This document shows, piece after piece, positions 43,715-53,254 of a stretch of 64,000 nt of DNA. How positions within the stretch are numbered: the first letter of the stretch is position 1; the number at the start of each line of letters is the position of its first letter. The position numbers and the translations under genes were made by a program. The notes under the pieces are model-generated. The model was not told the DNA's origin. It saw nothing but the letters and a program-made list of their open reading frames with translations, and made no database searches. The DNA comes from Variovorax sp. 679 (GTDB lineage Bacteria > Pseudomonadota > Gammaproteobacteria > Burkholderiales > Burkholderiaceae_C): NCBI RefSeq assembly GCF_003952185.1, contig NZ_RXFS01000009.1, forward strand, positions 241,428-305,427, given 5' to 3'.

Positions 43715-45178
43715 ATGAACCTGTTCCGCTTTACACCGCTCGCGCTCGCAGCCCTGATGGCCGGCTGCAGCCTGATGCCCGCCTACCAGCAGCCCGCGGC
43801 ACCCGTTGCCGGAAGGTTCTCCGGCGACACGGACGCTGACGGCCCCGCATCCACGCCCGTGGCCGACCTCGGCTGGCGCGATGTCTTCACCGATCCGTCG
43901 CTGCAGCGCGTGATCGAGATGAGCCTTGCCAACAACCGGGACCTGCGCGTGGCGGTGCTCAACATCGAGAAGGCCCGCGCCCAGTACCGGGTGCAGGACG
44001 CCGCACTCTTCCCCACCGTGAACGCGAGTGCCAGCGGGAGCAGCAGCGGCACCTTCTCGGGCGACACCGCCACGACGCGCCAGTACAGCGCATCGCTCGG
44101 ATTCAGCTCCTACGAGATCGACCTGTTCGGCCGCGTGCGCAGCCTGAGCGAGCAGGCGCTGCAGCAGTTCCTGTCGACGTCGGAAGCACGCCGCAGCACG
44201 CAGATCAGCCTGGTGGCCGAAGTGGCGACCAGCTATCTCACGCTCGCCGCCGACCAGGACAGGCTGAAGCTCGCGCGCGACACGCTGCAGAGTCAGAGCG
44301 ACTCCTATCGCCTCAACCAGCGCAGTTTCGAACTTGGCGCAGCCTCGGCGCTCACGTTGAGCCAGGCGCAGACCAGCGTGGACACGGCGCGCGTGGATGT
44401 CGAGCGCTACACCGCGCAAGTCGCGCAGGACCGCAATGCGCTGGTGCTGCTGGTGGGCACCGAGGTGCCGGAAGAACTGCTGCCGCAAGCCCTGCCCGAC
44501 GGCACGACGGCGGCCGCGAATCCGCTGGCCACCATTCCGCCGGGGCTGCCCTCGGAGCTGCTGCAGCGCCGCCCCGACATCCTGCAGGCAGAGCGCGACC
44601 TCAAGGCGGCCAATGCCTACATCGGTGCTGCGCGCGCAGCCTTCTATCCGCGCATCAGCCTCACCGCGTCGGCCGGTACGTCGAGCAGCGAACTCTCGGG
44701 CCTGTTCAAGAGTGGCTCGGGCAGCTGGAGCTTCGCGCCGCAGGTCTCGCTGCCGATCTTCGATGGCGGCGCCAACCGCGCGAACCTGAAGATCGCCACG
44801 GTGAGCCGCGACATCTCGGTGGCGCAGTATGAGAAGGCGATCCAGACCGCATTCCGCGAAGTCTCGGACGCGCTGGCGCAACGCAACACGCTCGGGCGCC
44901 AGCTCGATGCGCAGCAGTCGCTGGTGAACGCGACGGCGGAGAGCTACCGGCTGTCGGACGCGCGCTTCCGGCGCGGCGTGGACAGCTACCTCAGCGTGCT
45001 CGACTCGCAGCGCTCGCTCTACGCCGCCCAGCAGGACCTGATCGGCACCCGGCTGTCGCGCTTCACCAACCTCGTGACCTTCTACAAGACGCTGGGTGGA
45101 GGGTGGAACGAGTCCACGGGCGCGTCCATTCCCGTGGCCGAGGCGCCTTCCGAAAAGAACTCCCGGGCGACGCCATGA
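43715..45178 (+). CDS. RND efflux outer-membrane factor (NodT/OprM type)
   Basis: A 487-residue outer-membrane lipoprotein: lipobox MAGC (lipidated Cys at about residue 18), then two OEP repeats with the usual heptad-rich helices (LSLANNRDLRVAVLNIEKAR and VARDISVAQYEKA-like), and the GLPSELLQRRPDILQAERDL signature in the middle. It forms the TolC-like exit duct of the pump. It is followed 9 bases later by a second TetR gene. Confidence 0.94.
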   Translation: MNLFRFTPLALAALMAGCSLMPAYQQPAAPVAGRFSGDTDADGPASTPVADLGWRDVFTDPSLQRVIEMSLANNRDLRVAVLNIEKARAQYRVQDAALFPTVNASASGSSSGTFSGDTATTRQYSASLGFSSYEIDLFGRVRSLSEQALQQFLSTSEARRSTQISLVAEVATSYLTLAADQDRLKLARDTLQSQSDSYRLNQRSFELGAASALTLSQAQTSVDTARVDVERYTAQVAQDRNALVLLVGTEVPEELLPQALPDGTTAAANPLATIPPGLPSELLQRRPDILQAERDLKAANAYIGAARAAFYPRISLTASAGTSSSELSGLFKSGSGSWSFAPQVSLPIFDGGANRANLKIATVSRDISVAQYEKAIQTAFREVSDALAQRNTLGRQLDAQQSLVNATAESYRLSDARFRRGVDSYLSVLDSQRSLYAAQQDLIGTRLSRFTNLVTFYKTLGGGWNESTGASIPVAEAPSEKNSRATP

Positions 45179-45187
45179 GGGCAGCTC

Positions 45188-45808
45188 GTGGCCCGGCAGA
45201 CCAAGTCTGAAGCACAGCTCACGCGCGCGCGGATCGTCGAAGCGGCGCTGGCTGCATTTGCCGGGCGCGGCGTGCGCGCGACCACCCTGGAGGACGTGGC
45301 CGCCTGCGCCGGGGTGACGCGCGGCGCCGTGTACTGGCACTTCGCGGACAAGCCCTCGCTGGTCTCGGAAGTGATCTCCGGGCTCGAGTGGCCGCTCGAC
45401 ATCGGAGCGGACATCGAGAGCTATTGCCGGCATCCGCAGCCGCTTCGGCTGTTGCGCCTGCAGCTGTGGCAACAGATGGAGCGATGCGTGGGCACTACAC
45501 GCCAATGGCAGCAGGTGCAGCTGGTGCTGGGCCACGGCGTGCGATCGGAGCTCGGCGCGGCCTCCCTGGCGCAACTGGAAGAGACGATGGCCCGAACCAT
45601 CCAGCGCCTGGGTCGCGTCATGACGATCGCCCATGGTCACGGGCAGTTGCGCGCCGGCCTGGCTCCGATCGCCGTCGCGCGCGGCCTGCACACCGTCGGC
45701 AAGGCCATGCTGTCGGAGCATGCGAGCGAGCCGGCGCCGGCGCCACGGCTGGCTTCTCCGCTCTGCCTGGAACTCTTCATGGCGGGAGCCGCGGCAGGGG
45801 CAGCCTAG
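45188..45808 (+). CDS. TetR/AcrR-family regulator at the 3' end of the efflux operon
   Basis: A 206-residue TetR-type protein with N-terminal helix-turn-helix (RIVEAALAAFAGRGVRATTL, VAACAGVTRGAVYWHFADK) and a C-terminal domain like the AcrR/TtgR (MAATS) group. The GTG start has AGGG about 6 bases upstream and lies 9 bases after the outer-membrane factor stop, so it is probably cotranscribed with the pump. This places a second TetR gene in the same cassette as the divergent one, which is unusual and suggests layered control or a regulator of another target. Confidence 0.9.
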   Translation: MARQTKSEAQLTRARIVEAALAAFAGRGVRATTLEDVAACAGVTRGAVYWHFADKPSLVSEVISGLEWPLDIGADIESYCRHPQPLRLLRLQLWQQMERCVGTTRQWQQVQLVLGHGVRSELGAASLAQLEETMARTIQRLGRVMTIAHGHGQLRAGLAPIAVARGLHTVGKAMLSEHASEPAPAPRLASPLCLELFMAGAAAGAA

Positions 45809-45819
45809 CTTGCGCCATC

Positions 45820-45840
45820 GCGCACCCTCCAGGAGGGTGC
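45820..45840 (+). terminator. perfect inverted repeat after the efflux operon
   Basis: CGCACCCTCC and GGAGGGTGCG form a perfect 10-bp inverted repeat around a single base, in practice a 9-bp stem with a 3-base loop. It begins 12 bases after the TetR stop. A short T-run (TTTTT) starts 15 bases after the stem rather than directly, so termination strength is uncertain. Confidence 0.5.
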
Positions 45841-45875
45841 GAAGGGAGCCGGAATCTTTTTGGGGCTTGCATCTC

Positions 45876-45899
45876 TTCGATAATTCAAATATTCTCGAA
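45876..45899 (+). promoter_or_regulatory. ArsR operator and promoter region
   Basis: An imperfect 24-bp palindrome (outer arms TTCGA and TCGAA, AT-rich centre) lies directly before arsR. TTGCAT at 45868-45873 and TATTCT at 45890-45895, 16 bases apart, could be -35 and -10 elements overlapping it, which is the usual arrangement for ArsR autorepression. The predicted start point falls at or next to the arsR ATG. Confidence 0.6.
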
Positions 45900-45901
45900 T
45901 C

Positions 45902-46243
45902 ATGGAAGAATCAAAAGTCATTCAATCCCTCGCAGCGCTTGCCCAGCCCCTGCGCCTTCGCGTCTTTCGCGCCCTCGTCGTGGCCGGCCCCGAGGGCCTG
46001 ACGCCCGGGGCGTTGGTGGAAGCGATGGGCGTGCCGGCCACCAGCCTGTCGTTCCACCTGAAGGAGCTGACGAACTCCGGCCTCATCACGCAGGAGCGCA
46101 ACGGCCGCAACCTGGTCTACCGCGCTGAGTTCGGGCAGATGAATGCACTGCTGGGCTTCCTCACCGAGAACTGCTGCGCCGGCGCCGCCTGCGCCGTGGA
46201 CGACAAAGCCAAGTCCTGCAACAGCCAAGGAGCAACCCCATGA
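45902..46243 (+). CDS. arsR: arsenic-responsive ArsR-family repressor
   Basis: A 113-residue winged-helix repressor: helix-turn-helix ATSLSFHLKELTNSGLITQE and a C-terminal thiol cluster, Cys91, Cys92 and Cys97 (NCCAGAAC), with Cys106 further on. Arsenite binding by C-terminal vicinal Cys is known for the Acidithiobacillus-type ArsR, unlike the CxC site of plasmid R773. It should repress its own operon until arsenite binds. There is no recognisable ribosome site before the ATG. The stop overlaps the next start (ATGA at 46240-46243). Confidence 0.93.
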   Translation: MEESKVIQSLAALAQPLRLRVFRALVVAGPEGLTPGALVEAMGVPATSLSFHLKELTNSGLITQERNGRNLVYRAEFGQMNALLGFLTENCCAGAACAVDDKAKSCNSQGATP

Positions 46244-46674
46244 AGCGATTCCACGTTCACCTGCATGTCGACGACCTGGAGCGGAGCATTGCGTTCTATT
46301 CCCGCCTGTTCGCCGCGGAACCCGCACGCGTCGAGGCGGACTACGCGAAGTGGATGCTCGAAGACCCGCGCGTGAATTTCGCCATCTCGACCTTCGGAAA
46401 CGGCAAGGGCATCGACCACCTCGGCATCCAGGCCGAGGACGAGGGCGAACTGCAGGAGCTGCGCTCGCGCGCCGAGCAGGCCGACCGGTCGCTGCTCGAC
46501 GAAGGCGAAACCCGGTGCTGCTACGCGCGCAGCGAGAAGCACTGGGTGACCGACCCGCAGGGCATCGCCTGGGAGCACTACCGCACGCTCGACTCGGTAC
46601 CCGTCCACGGCAAGCCGCGCGAACAAGCCGCAGCCTGCAGTGTCGCGCCCGGCAAGGCCGGCGCCTGCTGCTGA
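46240..46674 (+). CDS. arsI: ArsI-like C-As lyase / CadI-family dioxygenase
   Basis: A 144-residue vicinal-oxygen-chelate protein. Metal ligands fit His5, His60 and Glu112 (HVHLHVDD, KGIDHLGIQ, WEHY), and the vicinal pair Cys93-Cys94 in TRCCYARSEKHWV matches the arsenic-binding pair of ArsI. ArsI cleaves the carbon-arsenic bond of trivalent methyl- and aryl-arsenicals, releasing arsenite. A Cys-rich tail (GKAGACC) may also bind metalloid. It is translationally coupled to arsR and precedes arsC. Confidence 0.85.
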   Translation: MKRFHVHLHVDDLERSIAFYSRLFAAEPARVEADYAKWMLEDPRVNFAISTFGNGKGIDHLGIQAEDEGELQELRSRAEQADRSLLDEGETRCCYARSEKHWVTDPQGIAWEHYRTLDSVPVHGKPREQAAACSVAPGKAGACC

Positions 46675-46697
46675 ACAACGAAGAAAAGCCTCGTCCC

Positions 46698-47207
46698 ATG
46701 ACCGACACCAACACAACCCCGCTCAACGTGCTCTTCCTTTGCACGCACAACTCCGCCCGAAGCATCCTCGCCGAAGCGGTACTGAACGACATCGGCGCCG
46801 GGCGTTTCAAGGCCTACTCGGCCGGCAGCAGCCCACGCGCGAATCAGCAGCCCAACCCGATGGCCATCGAGGTGCTGCGCAAGGCGGGCATCGACACCTC
46901 GGGCCTGCGCAGCAAGAGCTGGGACGAGTTCGGAAAGCCGGATGCGCCCCGCATGGACCTCGTCGTCACAGTGTGCGACAACGCGGCGGGCGAGGCCTGC
47001 CCCTACTGGCCCGGGCAACCGGCCACGGCGCACTGGGGCTACCCCGATCCCTCCGAGGTCGCGGGCGACGACGACCGCAAACGCGAAGCCTTCCGCCGGA
47101 CCCTGCACGCCATCCGCCACCGCCTGGACCTGCTGGTGAACCTGCCGGCAGCCAGTCTCGACCGGATGGTGCTGCAGGCAACCGCCCGCGAACTGGCCAG
47201 GTCCTGA
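46698..47207 (+). CDS. arsC: arsenate reductase ArsC (low-molecular-weight phosphatase type)
   Basis: A 169-residue protein with the phosphatase loop CTHNSARS (Cys15 to Arg21) and candidate relay cysteines Cys93 and Cys101 in TVCDNAAGEACPYWPG. It reduces arsenate to arsenite for export. The family uses either thioredoxin or glutaredoxin; which one is not clear here. It lies 23 bases after arsI and 6 bases before the pump gene. Confidence 0.9.
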   Translation: MTDTNTTPLNVLFLCTHNSARSILAEAVLNDIGAGRFKAYSAGSSPRANQQPNPMAIEVLRKAGIDTSGLRSKSWDEFGKPDAPRMDLVVTVCDNAAGEACPYWPGQPATAHWGYPDPSEVAGDDDRKREAFRRTLHAIRHRLDLLVNLPAASLDRMVLQATARELARS

Positions 47208-47213
47208 AGCGCG

Positions 47214-48293
47214 ATGTCGTCCATCGCACCGCACCACGCGGACCCAACCGCCGCGCCGCCTTCGATAGGCGGCTTCGAGCGCTATCTCACCGTGTGGGTG
47301 GGGTTGTGCATCGTCGCGGGCGTGGCCCTGGGCCAATGGTTTCCGGCAGCGTTCCAGGCAGTGGCACGCCTTGAAGTCGCCAAGGTCAACCTGCCGGTGG
47401 GCCTGCTCATCTGGGTGATGATCGTGCCGATGCTCCTGAAGATCGACTTCGGGGCCTTGGGACAGGTCAAGGCGCATTGGCGCGGCATCTGCGTGACGCT
47501 GGCGATCAACTGGGGCGTCAAGCCGTTCTCTATGGCGCTGCTGGGCTGGCTTTTCATCCGCCACGCATTCGCGCCGCTGCTGCCCGCGGACCAGCTCGAC
47601 AGCTACGTGGCCGGCCTGATCCTGCTCGCCGCGGCGCCCTGCACCGCCATGGTCTTCGTCTGGAGCCAGCTCTGCCGCGGCGATCCGTACTTCACGCTGT
47701 CGCAAGTCGCGCTCAACGATGCGCTGATGGTCGTGGGGTTCGCGCCGCTGGTGGCGCTCCTGCTGGGGCTGTCGTCGATCACGGTGCCGTGGGCCACGCT
47801 GCTGATCTCGGTGGGGCTCTACATCTTGGTTCCGGTCGTCATCGCCCAGGCGCTGCGCCGGCAGCTCCTGAAGAAGGGCCAGGCGCACCTGCAGGCCGTG
47901 GGCGCCCGGCTCGGCCGCTGGTCCATCGGCGCGCTGTTGCTGACGCTGGTGCTCCTGTTCGCATTCCAGGGCGAGGCGATCATCGCGCAGCCGCTCGTGA
48001 TCGCACTGCTGGCCGTTCCGATCCTGTGCCAGGTCGTCCTGAACTCGGGGCTCGCCTACCTGCTGAACCGCAAGCTCGGCGTCGAGCATTGCGTCGCCGG
48101 GCCGTCCGCGCTCATCGGCGCGAGCAACTTCTTCGAGCTCGCCGTCGCGACGGCCATCAGCCTGTTCGGCTTCCAGTCGGGCGCCGCGCTGGCCACGGTC
48201 GTCGGCGTGCTCATCGAAGTGCCGGTCATGCTGGCCGTCGTCGCCGTCGTGAACCGGTCCAGGGGCTGGTACGAGAAAGGGCTGCTGCGCTGA
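47214..48293 (+). CDS. acr3: Acr3-family arsenite efflux permease
   Basis: A 359-residue membrane protein with about ten hydrophobic helices, of the Acr3 (bile/arsenite/riboflavin) family and not related to ArsB. The conserved functional Cys is seen in AAPCTAMVFVWSQL. It extrudes arsenite using the proton gradient and is the last gene of the ars operon. Confidence 0.93.
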   Translation: MSSIAPHHADPTAAPPSIGGFERYLTVWVGLCIVAGVALGQWFPAAFQAVARLEVAKVNLPVGLLIWVMIVPMLLKIDFGALGQVKAHWRGICVTLAINWGVKPFSMALLGWLFIRHAFAPLLPADQLDSYVAGLILLAAAPCTAMVFVWSQLCRGDPYFTLSQVALNDALMVVGFAPLVALLLGLSSITVPWATLLISVGLYILVPVVIAQALRRQLLKKGQAHLQAVGARLGRWSIGALLLTLVLLFAFQGEAIIAQPLVIALLAVPILCQVVLNSGLAYLLNRKLGVEHCVAGPSALIGASNFFELAVATAISLFGFQSGAALATVVGVLIEVPVMLAVVAVVNRSRGWYEKGLLR

Positions 48294-48470
48294 GCATCCC
48301 CGGTGGACTGTCCGTCGCGTGTGGCACCATGCCGGCGGCAGTCCTGCTCTTCCCCGGGGGCATCCACGACGGGGGAAAGCGACAACCGGATACAAAGCCG
48401 GACGGCCGAAAATCGGAAGAACCGATTCATCGCTGATAAAAATCGGCGCAATCACCCCCTGGAGAATCAC

Positions 48471-49256
48471 TTGCGCATAGCCACCTGGAACGTCAACTCC
48501 CTCACCGCACGCCTGCAGCATGTGCTCGACTGGCTCGCCGCCAACCCGGTCGACGTGCTCTGCCTGCAGGAGCTCAAGATGACGGACGACAAATTCCCGC
48601 TCGACGTTCTCAAGTCGGCCGGCTACGAGGCCGCGGTGTTCGGCCAGAAAACCTACAACGGCGTCGCCATCCTGAGCCTCGCGCCGGTGCGCGACGTGGT
48701 GAAGAACATTGCCGGCTTCACCGACGAGCAGTCGCGCGTGATCGCTGCCACGGTCGACACGCCCTCGGGTCCGCTGCGCGTGGTCAACGGCTACTTCGTG
48801 AATGGCCAGGCGCCGGGCACCGACAAGTTCGAATACAAGATGAAGTGGCTCGACGCGCTGCGCGACTCGCTGCGCAAGGAGCTTGCGGACAACCCCGACC
48901 TCGTGCTGCTGGGCGACTTCAATATCACGCCCGAAGACCGCGACAGCTTCGACCCCGTCGGCCTGAAGGAAACGATCCATCACACGACCGAGGAACGCAA
49001 CCACTTCAAGGCGCTGCTCGACCTGGGCCTGAAGGACAGCTTCCGCATGTTCGACCAACCCGAGAAGAGCTACTCCTGGTGGGACTACCGCATGCTGGGC
49101 TACCAAAAGAACCGCGGGCTGCGCATCGACCACATCCTGGTGAGCGAGCCGCTGGTGCCTCACGTGAAGGGCTCCATCGTCGACCGCGTGCCGCGCAAGT
49201 GGGAAAAGCCGAGCGACCATGCGCCGGTGGTGCTCGACCTCGACCGGGGCGGCTGA
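48471..49256 (+). CDS. xth: exodeoxyribonuclease III (TTG start)
   Basis: A 261-residue member of the ExoIII/AP-endonuclease family: RIATWNVNSLTAR at the N-terminus, the metal-binding Glu in CLQELK, LLGDFNI, WWDYRM, RIDHILVS and the catalytic SDHAPV. It repairs abasic sites and 3' blocks in DNA. No ATG or GTG exists near the conserved N-terminus; TTG at 48471 with GGAG 7 bases upstream gives the correct start, so the TTG is well supported. Confidence 0.93.
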   Translation: MRIATWNVNSLTARLQHVLDWLAANPVDVLCLQELKMTDDKFPLDVLKSAGYEAAVFGQKTYNGVAILSLAPVRDVVKNIAGFTDEQSRVIAATVDTPSGPLRVVNGYFVNGQAPGTDKFEYKMKWLDALRDSLRKELADNPDLVLLGDFNITPEDRDSFDPVGLKETIHHTTEERNHFKALLDLGLKDSFRMFDQPEKSYSWWDYRMLGYQKNRGLRIDHILVSEPLVPHVKGSIVDRVPRKWEKPSDHAPVVLDLDRGG

Positions 49257-49260
49257 ACCC

Positions 49261-49791
49261 ATGCGCTCGACGCTCCTTCGGACCGGCCGCAACCTGGCGG
49301 TCGTTGCGGTGGCACTGTCGCTCGCGGCGTGCTCGCTGCTCAAGCCGGCCGACAAGACGGAAGAAGGCGACAAGGGCACGGCGACCTCGCCCACCGGCGA
49401 AACCGCGCCCGGCAACCGCGAGGTGCCGACGGTACGGCTCATCACGGCGCAGACGCCCGTGGTACGGGCCTACCGCAAGATCGGCGCGCGCCACCTCTAC
49501 AACAAGTACGCGAACCGCATCTACAAGGGGAAGATCCCGCCACTGGTATATGCCGTAGTGGTGGTGGAGACCGACATCGACGCGGCGGGCAACGTGGTCA
49601 ACGTCACCTTCAGCCGCACGCCCAGCCATGCGCCCGAAGTGCCGCCGATGATCGCGGAGCTGATCAAGGCCGCGTCTCCCCTGCCCAATCCGGGCAAGCT
49701 GGGCGGCCACACCTACGTCGACACCTGGCTCTGGGACCGGAGCGACAAGTTCCAGATCGATTCGCTCACCCTGGGACAACGAAGCCGCTAG
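49261..49791 (+). CDS. lipoprotein with TonB C-terminal-like domain
   Basis: A 176-residue lipoprotein: lipobox LAAC near residue 24, an acidic linker, then about 100 residues resembling a TonB/TolA C-terminal domain (RIYKGKIPPLVYAVVVVETD, VTFSRTPSHAPEVPPMIAEL). No membrane anchor other than the lipid is seen. It starts 4 bases after xth and is probably cotranscribed. Function unknown; it may be an envelope-associated factor. Confidence 0.75.
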   Translation: MRSTLLRTGRNLAVVAVALSLAACSLLKPADKTEEGDKGTATSPTGETAPGNREVPTVRLITAQTPVVRAYRKIGARHLYNKYANRIYKGKIPPLVYAVVVVETDIDAAGNVVNVTFSRTPSHAPEVPPMIAELIKAASPLPNPGKLGGHTYVDTWLWDRSDKFQIDSLTLGQRSR

Positions 49792-49807
49792 CGCAGCCCC
49801 TGAATTG

Positions 49808-49830
49808 AAAAAGGCCCTGAGGGGCCTTTT

Positions 49831-49831
<1 letters not shown>
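49808..49831. terminator. bidirectional intrinsic terminator
   Basis: AAAAAGGCC and GGCCTTTTT form a 9-bp stem with a 6-base loop. The run of T after the stem works on the plus strand (lipoprotein gene), and the mirrored A-run serves ntrC on the minus strand, whose stop codon touches the structure. Confidence 0.85.
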
Positions 49832-51384
<1,553 letters not shown>

Positions 51385-51411
51385 GCATCTCCTCTGTTGC
51401 CGGTGGCTGCG

Positions 51412-52491
51412 CTAGGGCAGCGGTATCAATATCTTGAAATCGGTTCGGCCCGGGACGCTGTCGCACTCGATCACGCCGTGATGCTGTTGCACAAAAGTTT
51501 GTGCGAGCGTCAATCCCAGCCCGGTCCCGCCTTCCCTGCCCGATACGAGCGGATAGAAGATGCGGTCCTTGATCGTGTCCGGCACACCCGGTCCATTGTC
51601 GATTACATGCAATTCCAATGCCAATCGATACCACTGCTTGTTGAAGATCACCTGGCGGGCCACCCGCGTCTTGAAAGTGATCTGCGCATCGCCCGCCGCG
51701 CGGCGCTCGGCCAGCGCCTGCGCCGCGTTGTGCGCGATGTTGAGCGTGGCCTGGATGAGCTGCTCGCGGTCGCCGCGGAACTCGGGAATCGAGACGTCGA
51801 AGTCTCGCTCGATGTGCAGGTCGCGCGGAAACTCCGCCAGGATGACCGAGCGCACCCGCTCGCACACCTCGTGGATGTTGACGTCGCCCACCACGTGCGG
51901 GCGGCGGTGCGGTGCCAATAGACGGTCGACCAGCGTCTGCAGCCGGTCGGCCTCGTGGATGATGACCTGGGTGTATTCGATGAGGTCGCGCGACTCGACC
52001 TCCATCTGCAGCAGCTGCGCCGCACCGCGGATGCCGCCCAGCGGGTTCTTGATCTCGTGCGCGAGGTTGCGGATGAGCTCCTTGTTGGCCTGCGCCTGGT
52101 CGATGAGACGCTCCTCGCGGTCCTGTCGCACCTGCTGCTCGAGCGGCGACATCTCGATGATGAGCTCGCCCTTCTTCTCGCCGTGCGCGAGGGACACCTG
52201 CACCGGCATCAGCTCGTGGTTCACGCGACGCAGGAAGGCCTCGTAGCGCAGCGTGGCGAAGTCGTTGCTGCTCGCGCCGTCGATGGCGGTGCGCAGCACC
52301 TGCGGCTCATGGAAGCATGCGCCGAACTGCGAGCCCTCGAGCGTGCGGCGCGAGGTGCCCAGTGCGTCTTCGAGGCCTGCGTTGGCGAACAGCACGGAGC
52401 CGTTGCTGTTGACCACGGCGATCATCGTGGACAGCAGGTCGAAGGACTGGAAGCGCGAGTTGGCGCCGGCCGCCTTCTTCCCGAACACCAT
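51412..52491 (-). CDS. ntrB: nitrogen sensor kinase/phosphatase NtrB
   Basis: A 359-residue cytoplasmic kinase: PAS domain (STMIAVVNSNGSVLFANAGL), HisKA motif LAHEIKNPLGGIRGAAQLL with the phosphorylated His, and an ATPase domain with NIAHNAAQAL, DNGPGV and GGTGLGL. It phosphorylates or dephosphorylates NtrC under PII control. The start at 52491 lies 6 bases after the preceding small secreted-protein gene. Confidence 0.95.
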   Translation of the reverse strand: MVFGKKAAGANSRFQSFDLLSTMIAVVNSNGSVLFANAGLEDALGTSRRTLEGSQFGACFHEPQVLRTAIDGASSNDFATLRYEAFLRRVNHELMPVQVSLAHGEKKGELIIEMSPLEQQVRQDREERLIDQAQANKELIRNLAHEIKNPLGGIRGAAQLLQMEVESRDLIEYTQVIIHEADRLQTLVDRLLAPHRRPHVVGDVNIHEVCERVRSVILAEFPRDLHIERDFDVSIPEFRGDREQLIQATLNIAHNAAQALAERRAAGDAQITFKTRVARQVIFNKQWYRLALELHVIDNGPGVPDTIKDRIFYPLVSGREGGTGLGLTLAQTFVQQHHGVIECDSVPGRTDFKILIPLP

Positions 52492-52497
52492 GACGTC

Positions 52498-53010
52498 TTA
52501 CTGGGGCTGCTGCTTGTTCGGCAGGCGGCCGATTTCGCGGCGGATGCCGGCGATGTCGCTCTCGTTGCGAGCCAGCTCGGCCTTCATTTCGGCGACGCGA
52601 TCCAGGTACTTCTGGTAGTTGCGGCCTTCGCTGCCCTGCTTCTCGGGCTCGCCGTTGTTGTATTCCTTCTGCAGCTCGGCCTGGCGCGCCTCGGCCTTCT
52701 TGAGCTCGGCCTCGAGCACCGAACGCGCCTCGCCGTCACGGGCACGCTGGTCGACGCCTTCCACGCGCGGGCTGCCTGCCGGCGAACGCGCCGCGGAAGA
52801 GCCAGCCGACGACGAAGCAGAACCGCCGCCCGAAGACTTCGTGCCCTGCACCACCGTGACGTTGCCGCCTTCCATGACCTTGCAGCCCTTCTGCTGGGCG
52901 ATGGTGGCGTTGTTGGTGTACTCGTTGCCGCAACGCCAGACACGCTCCTGCGCGAGCGCCGGCAGCGCGATCAGTGAACCGGCCAGAAAAATGAGGGAAG
53001 CAGTCTTCAT
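52498..53010 (-). CDS. secreted DUF4124-like coiled-coil protein
   Basis: A 170-residue protein with a signal peptide (SLIFLAGSLIALPALAQ), a short DUF4124-like segment (RVWRCGNEYTNNATIAQQKG) with two Cys, a Gly/Ser-rich spacer, and a charged helical tail (EAELKKAEARQAELQKEYNN) likely to be a coiled coil. Its role is unknown. It sits between glnA and ntrB; a terminator separates it from glnA, so it may start a transcript with ntrBC. Confidence 0.8.
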   Translation of the reverse strand: MKTASLIFLAGSLIALPALAQERVWRCGNEYTNNATIAQQKGCKVMEGGNVTVVQGTKSSGGGSASSSAGSSAARSPAGSPRVEGVDQRARDGEARSVLEAELKKAEARQAELQKEYNNGEPEKQGSEGRNYQKYLDRVAEMKAELARNESDIAGIRREIGRLPNKQQPQ

Positions 53011-53090
53011 GTGTATCGGTGGAGAGCGGCGACAAAGGGGCATTTTCGTGCAATTCGACGGCAATAGTGACCAGATGTTCCACCCCAAAG

Positions 53091-53114
53091 AAAAAGGACG
53101 GCCAGGCCGTCCTT
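53091..53114 (-). terminator. intrinsic terminator of glnA
   Basis: AAGGACGGCC and GGCCGTCCTT form a perfect 10-bp stem with one central base (in practice an 8- or 9-bp stem). On the minus strand it is followed by a T-run (TTTTTC). It lies about 140 bases past the glnA stop. Confidence 0.85.
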
Positions 53115-53157
53115 CCATAACCCATCAGGCTTACACCAGGCCCTGCCCCCTGCGAGA

Positions 53158-53216
53158 GATACCGCGGAACCGGCTCCGCCGGGCCGCAGGTATCGCCCCC
53201 GGTAGGGGGTAGGCGA
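53158..53216. repeat. nested hairpin elements downstream of glnA
   Basis: Two structures lie side by side. At 53158-53194 the arms GATACC/GGTATC, GCGG/CCGC and CCGGC/GCCGG nest around a TCC loop, giving an almost continuous 15-bp stem. At 53193-53216, TCGCC/GGCGA encloses CCC-type and GGG-type runs. They lie between the glnA stop and its terminator, so they would be in the 3' untranslated region. The look is that of a dispersed REP-like element, which I cannot confirm from one copy. Confidence 0.55.
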
Positions 53217-53254
53217 AGCTACACGAAGTGCGCGCAGCCTGGGGGCGAGCCCAA

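Noticed and set aside
40540..43716. A 1058-codon antisense frame and a 1042-codon shifted frame over the RND permease gene
   Set aside because: Both mirror a typical AcrB-type gene; the translated products have no family features.
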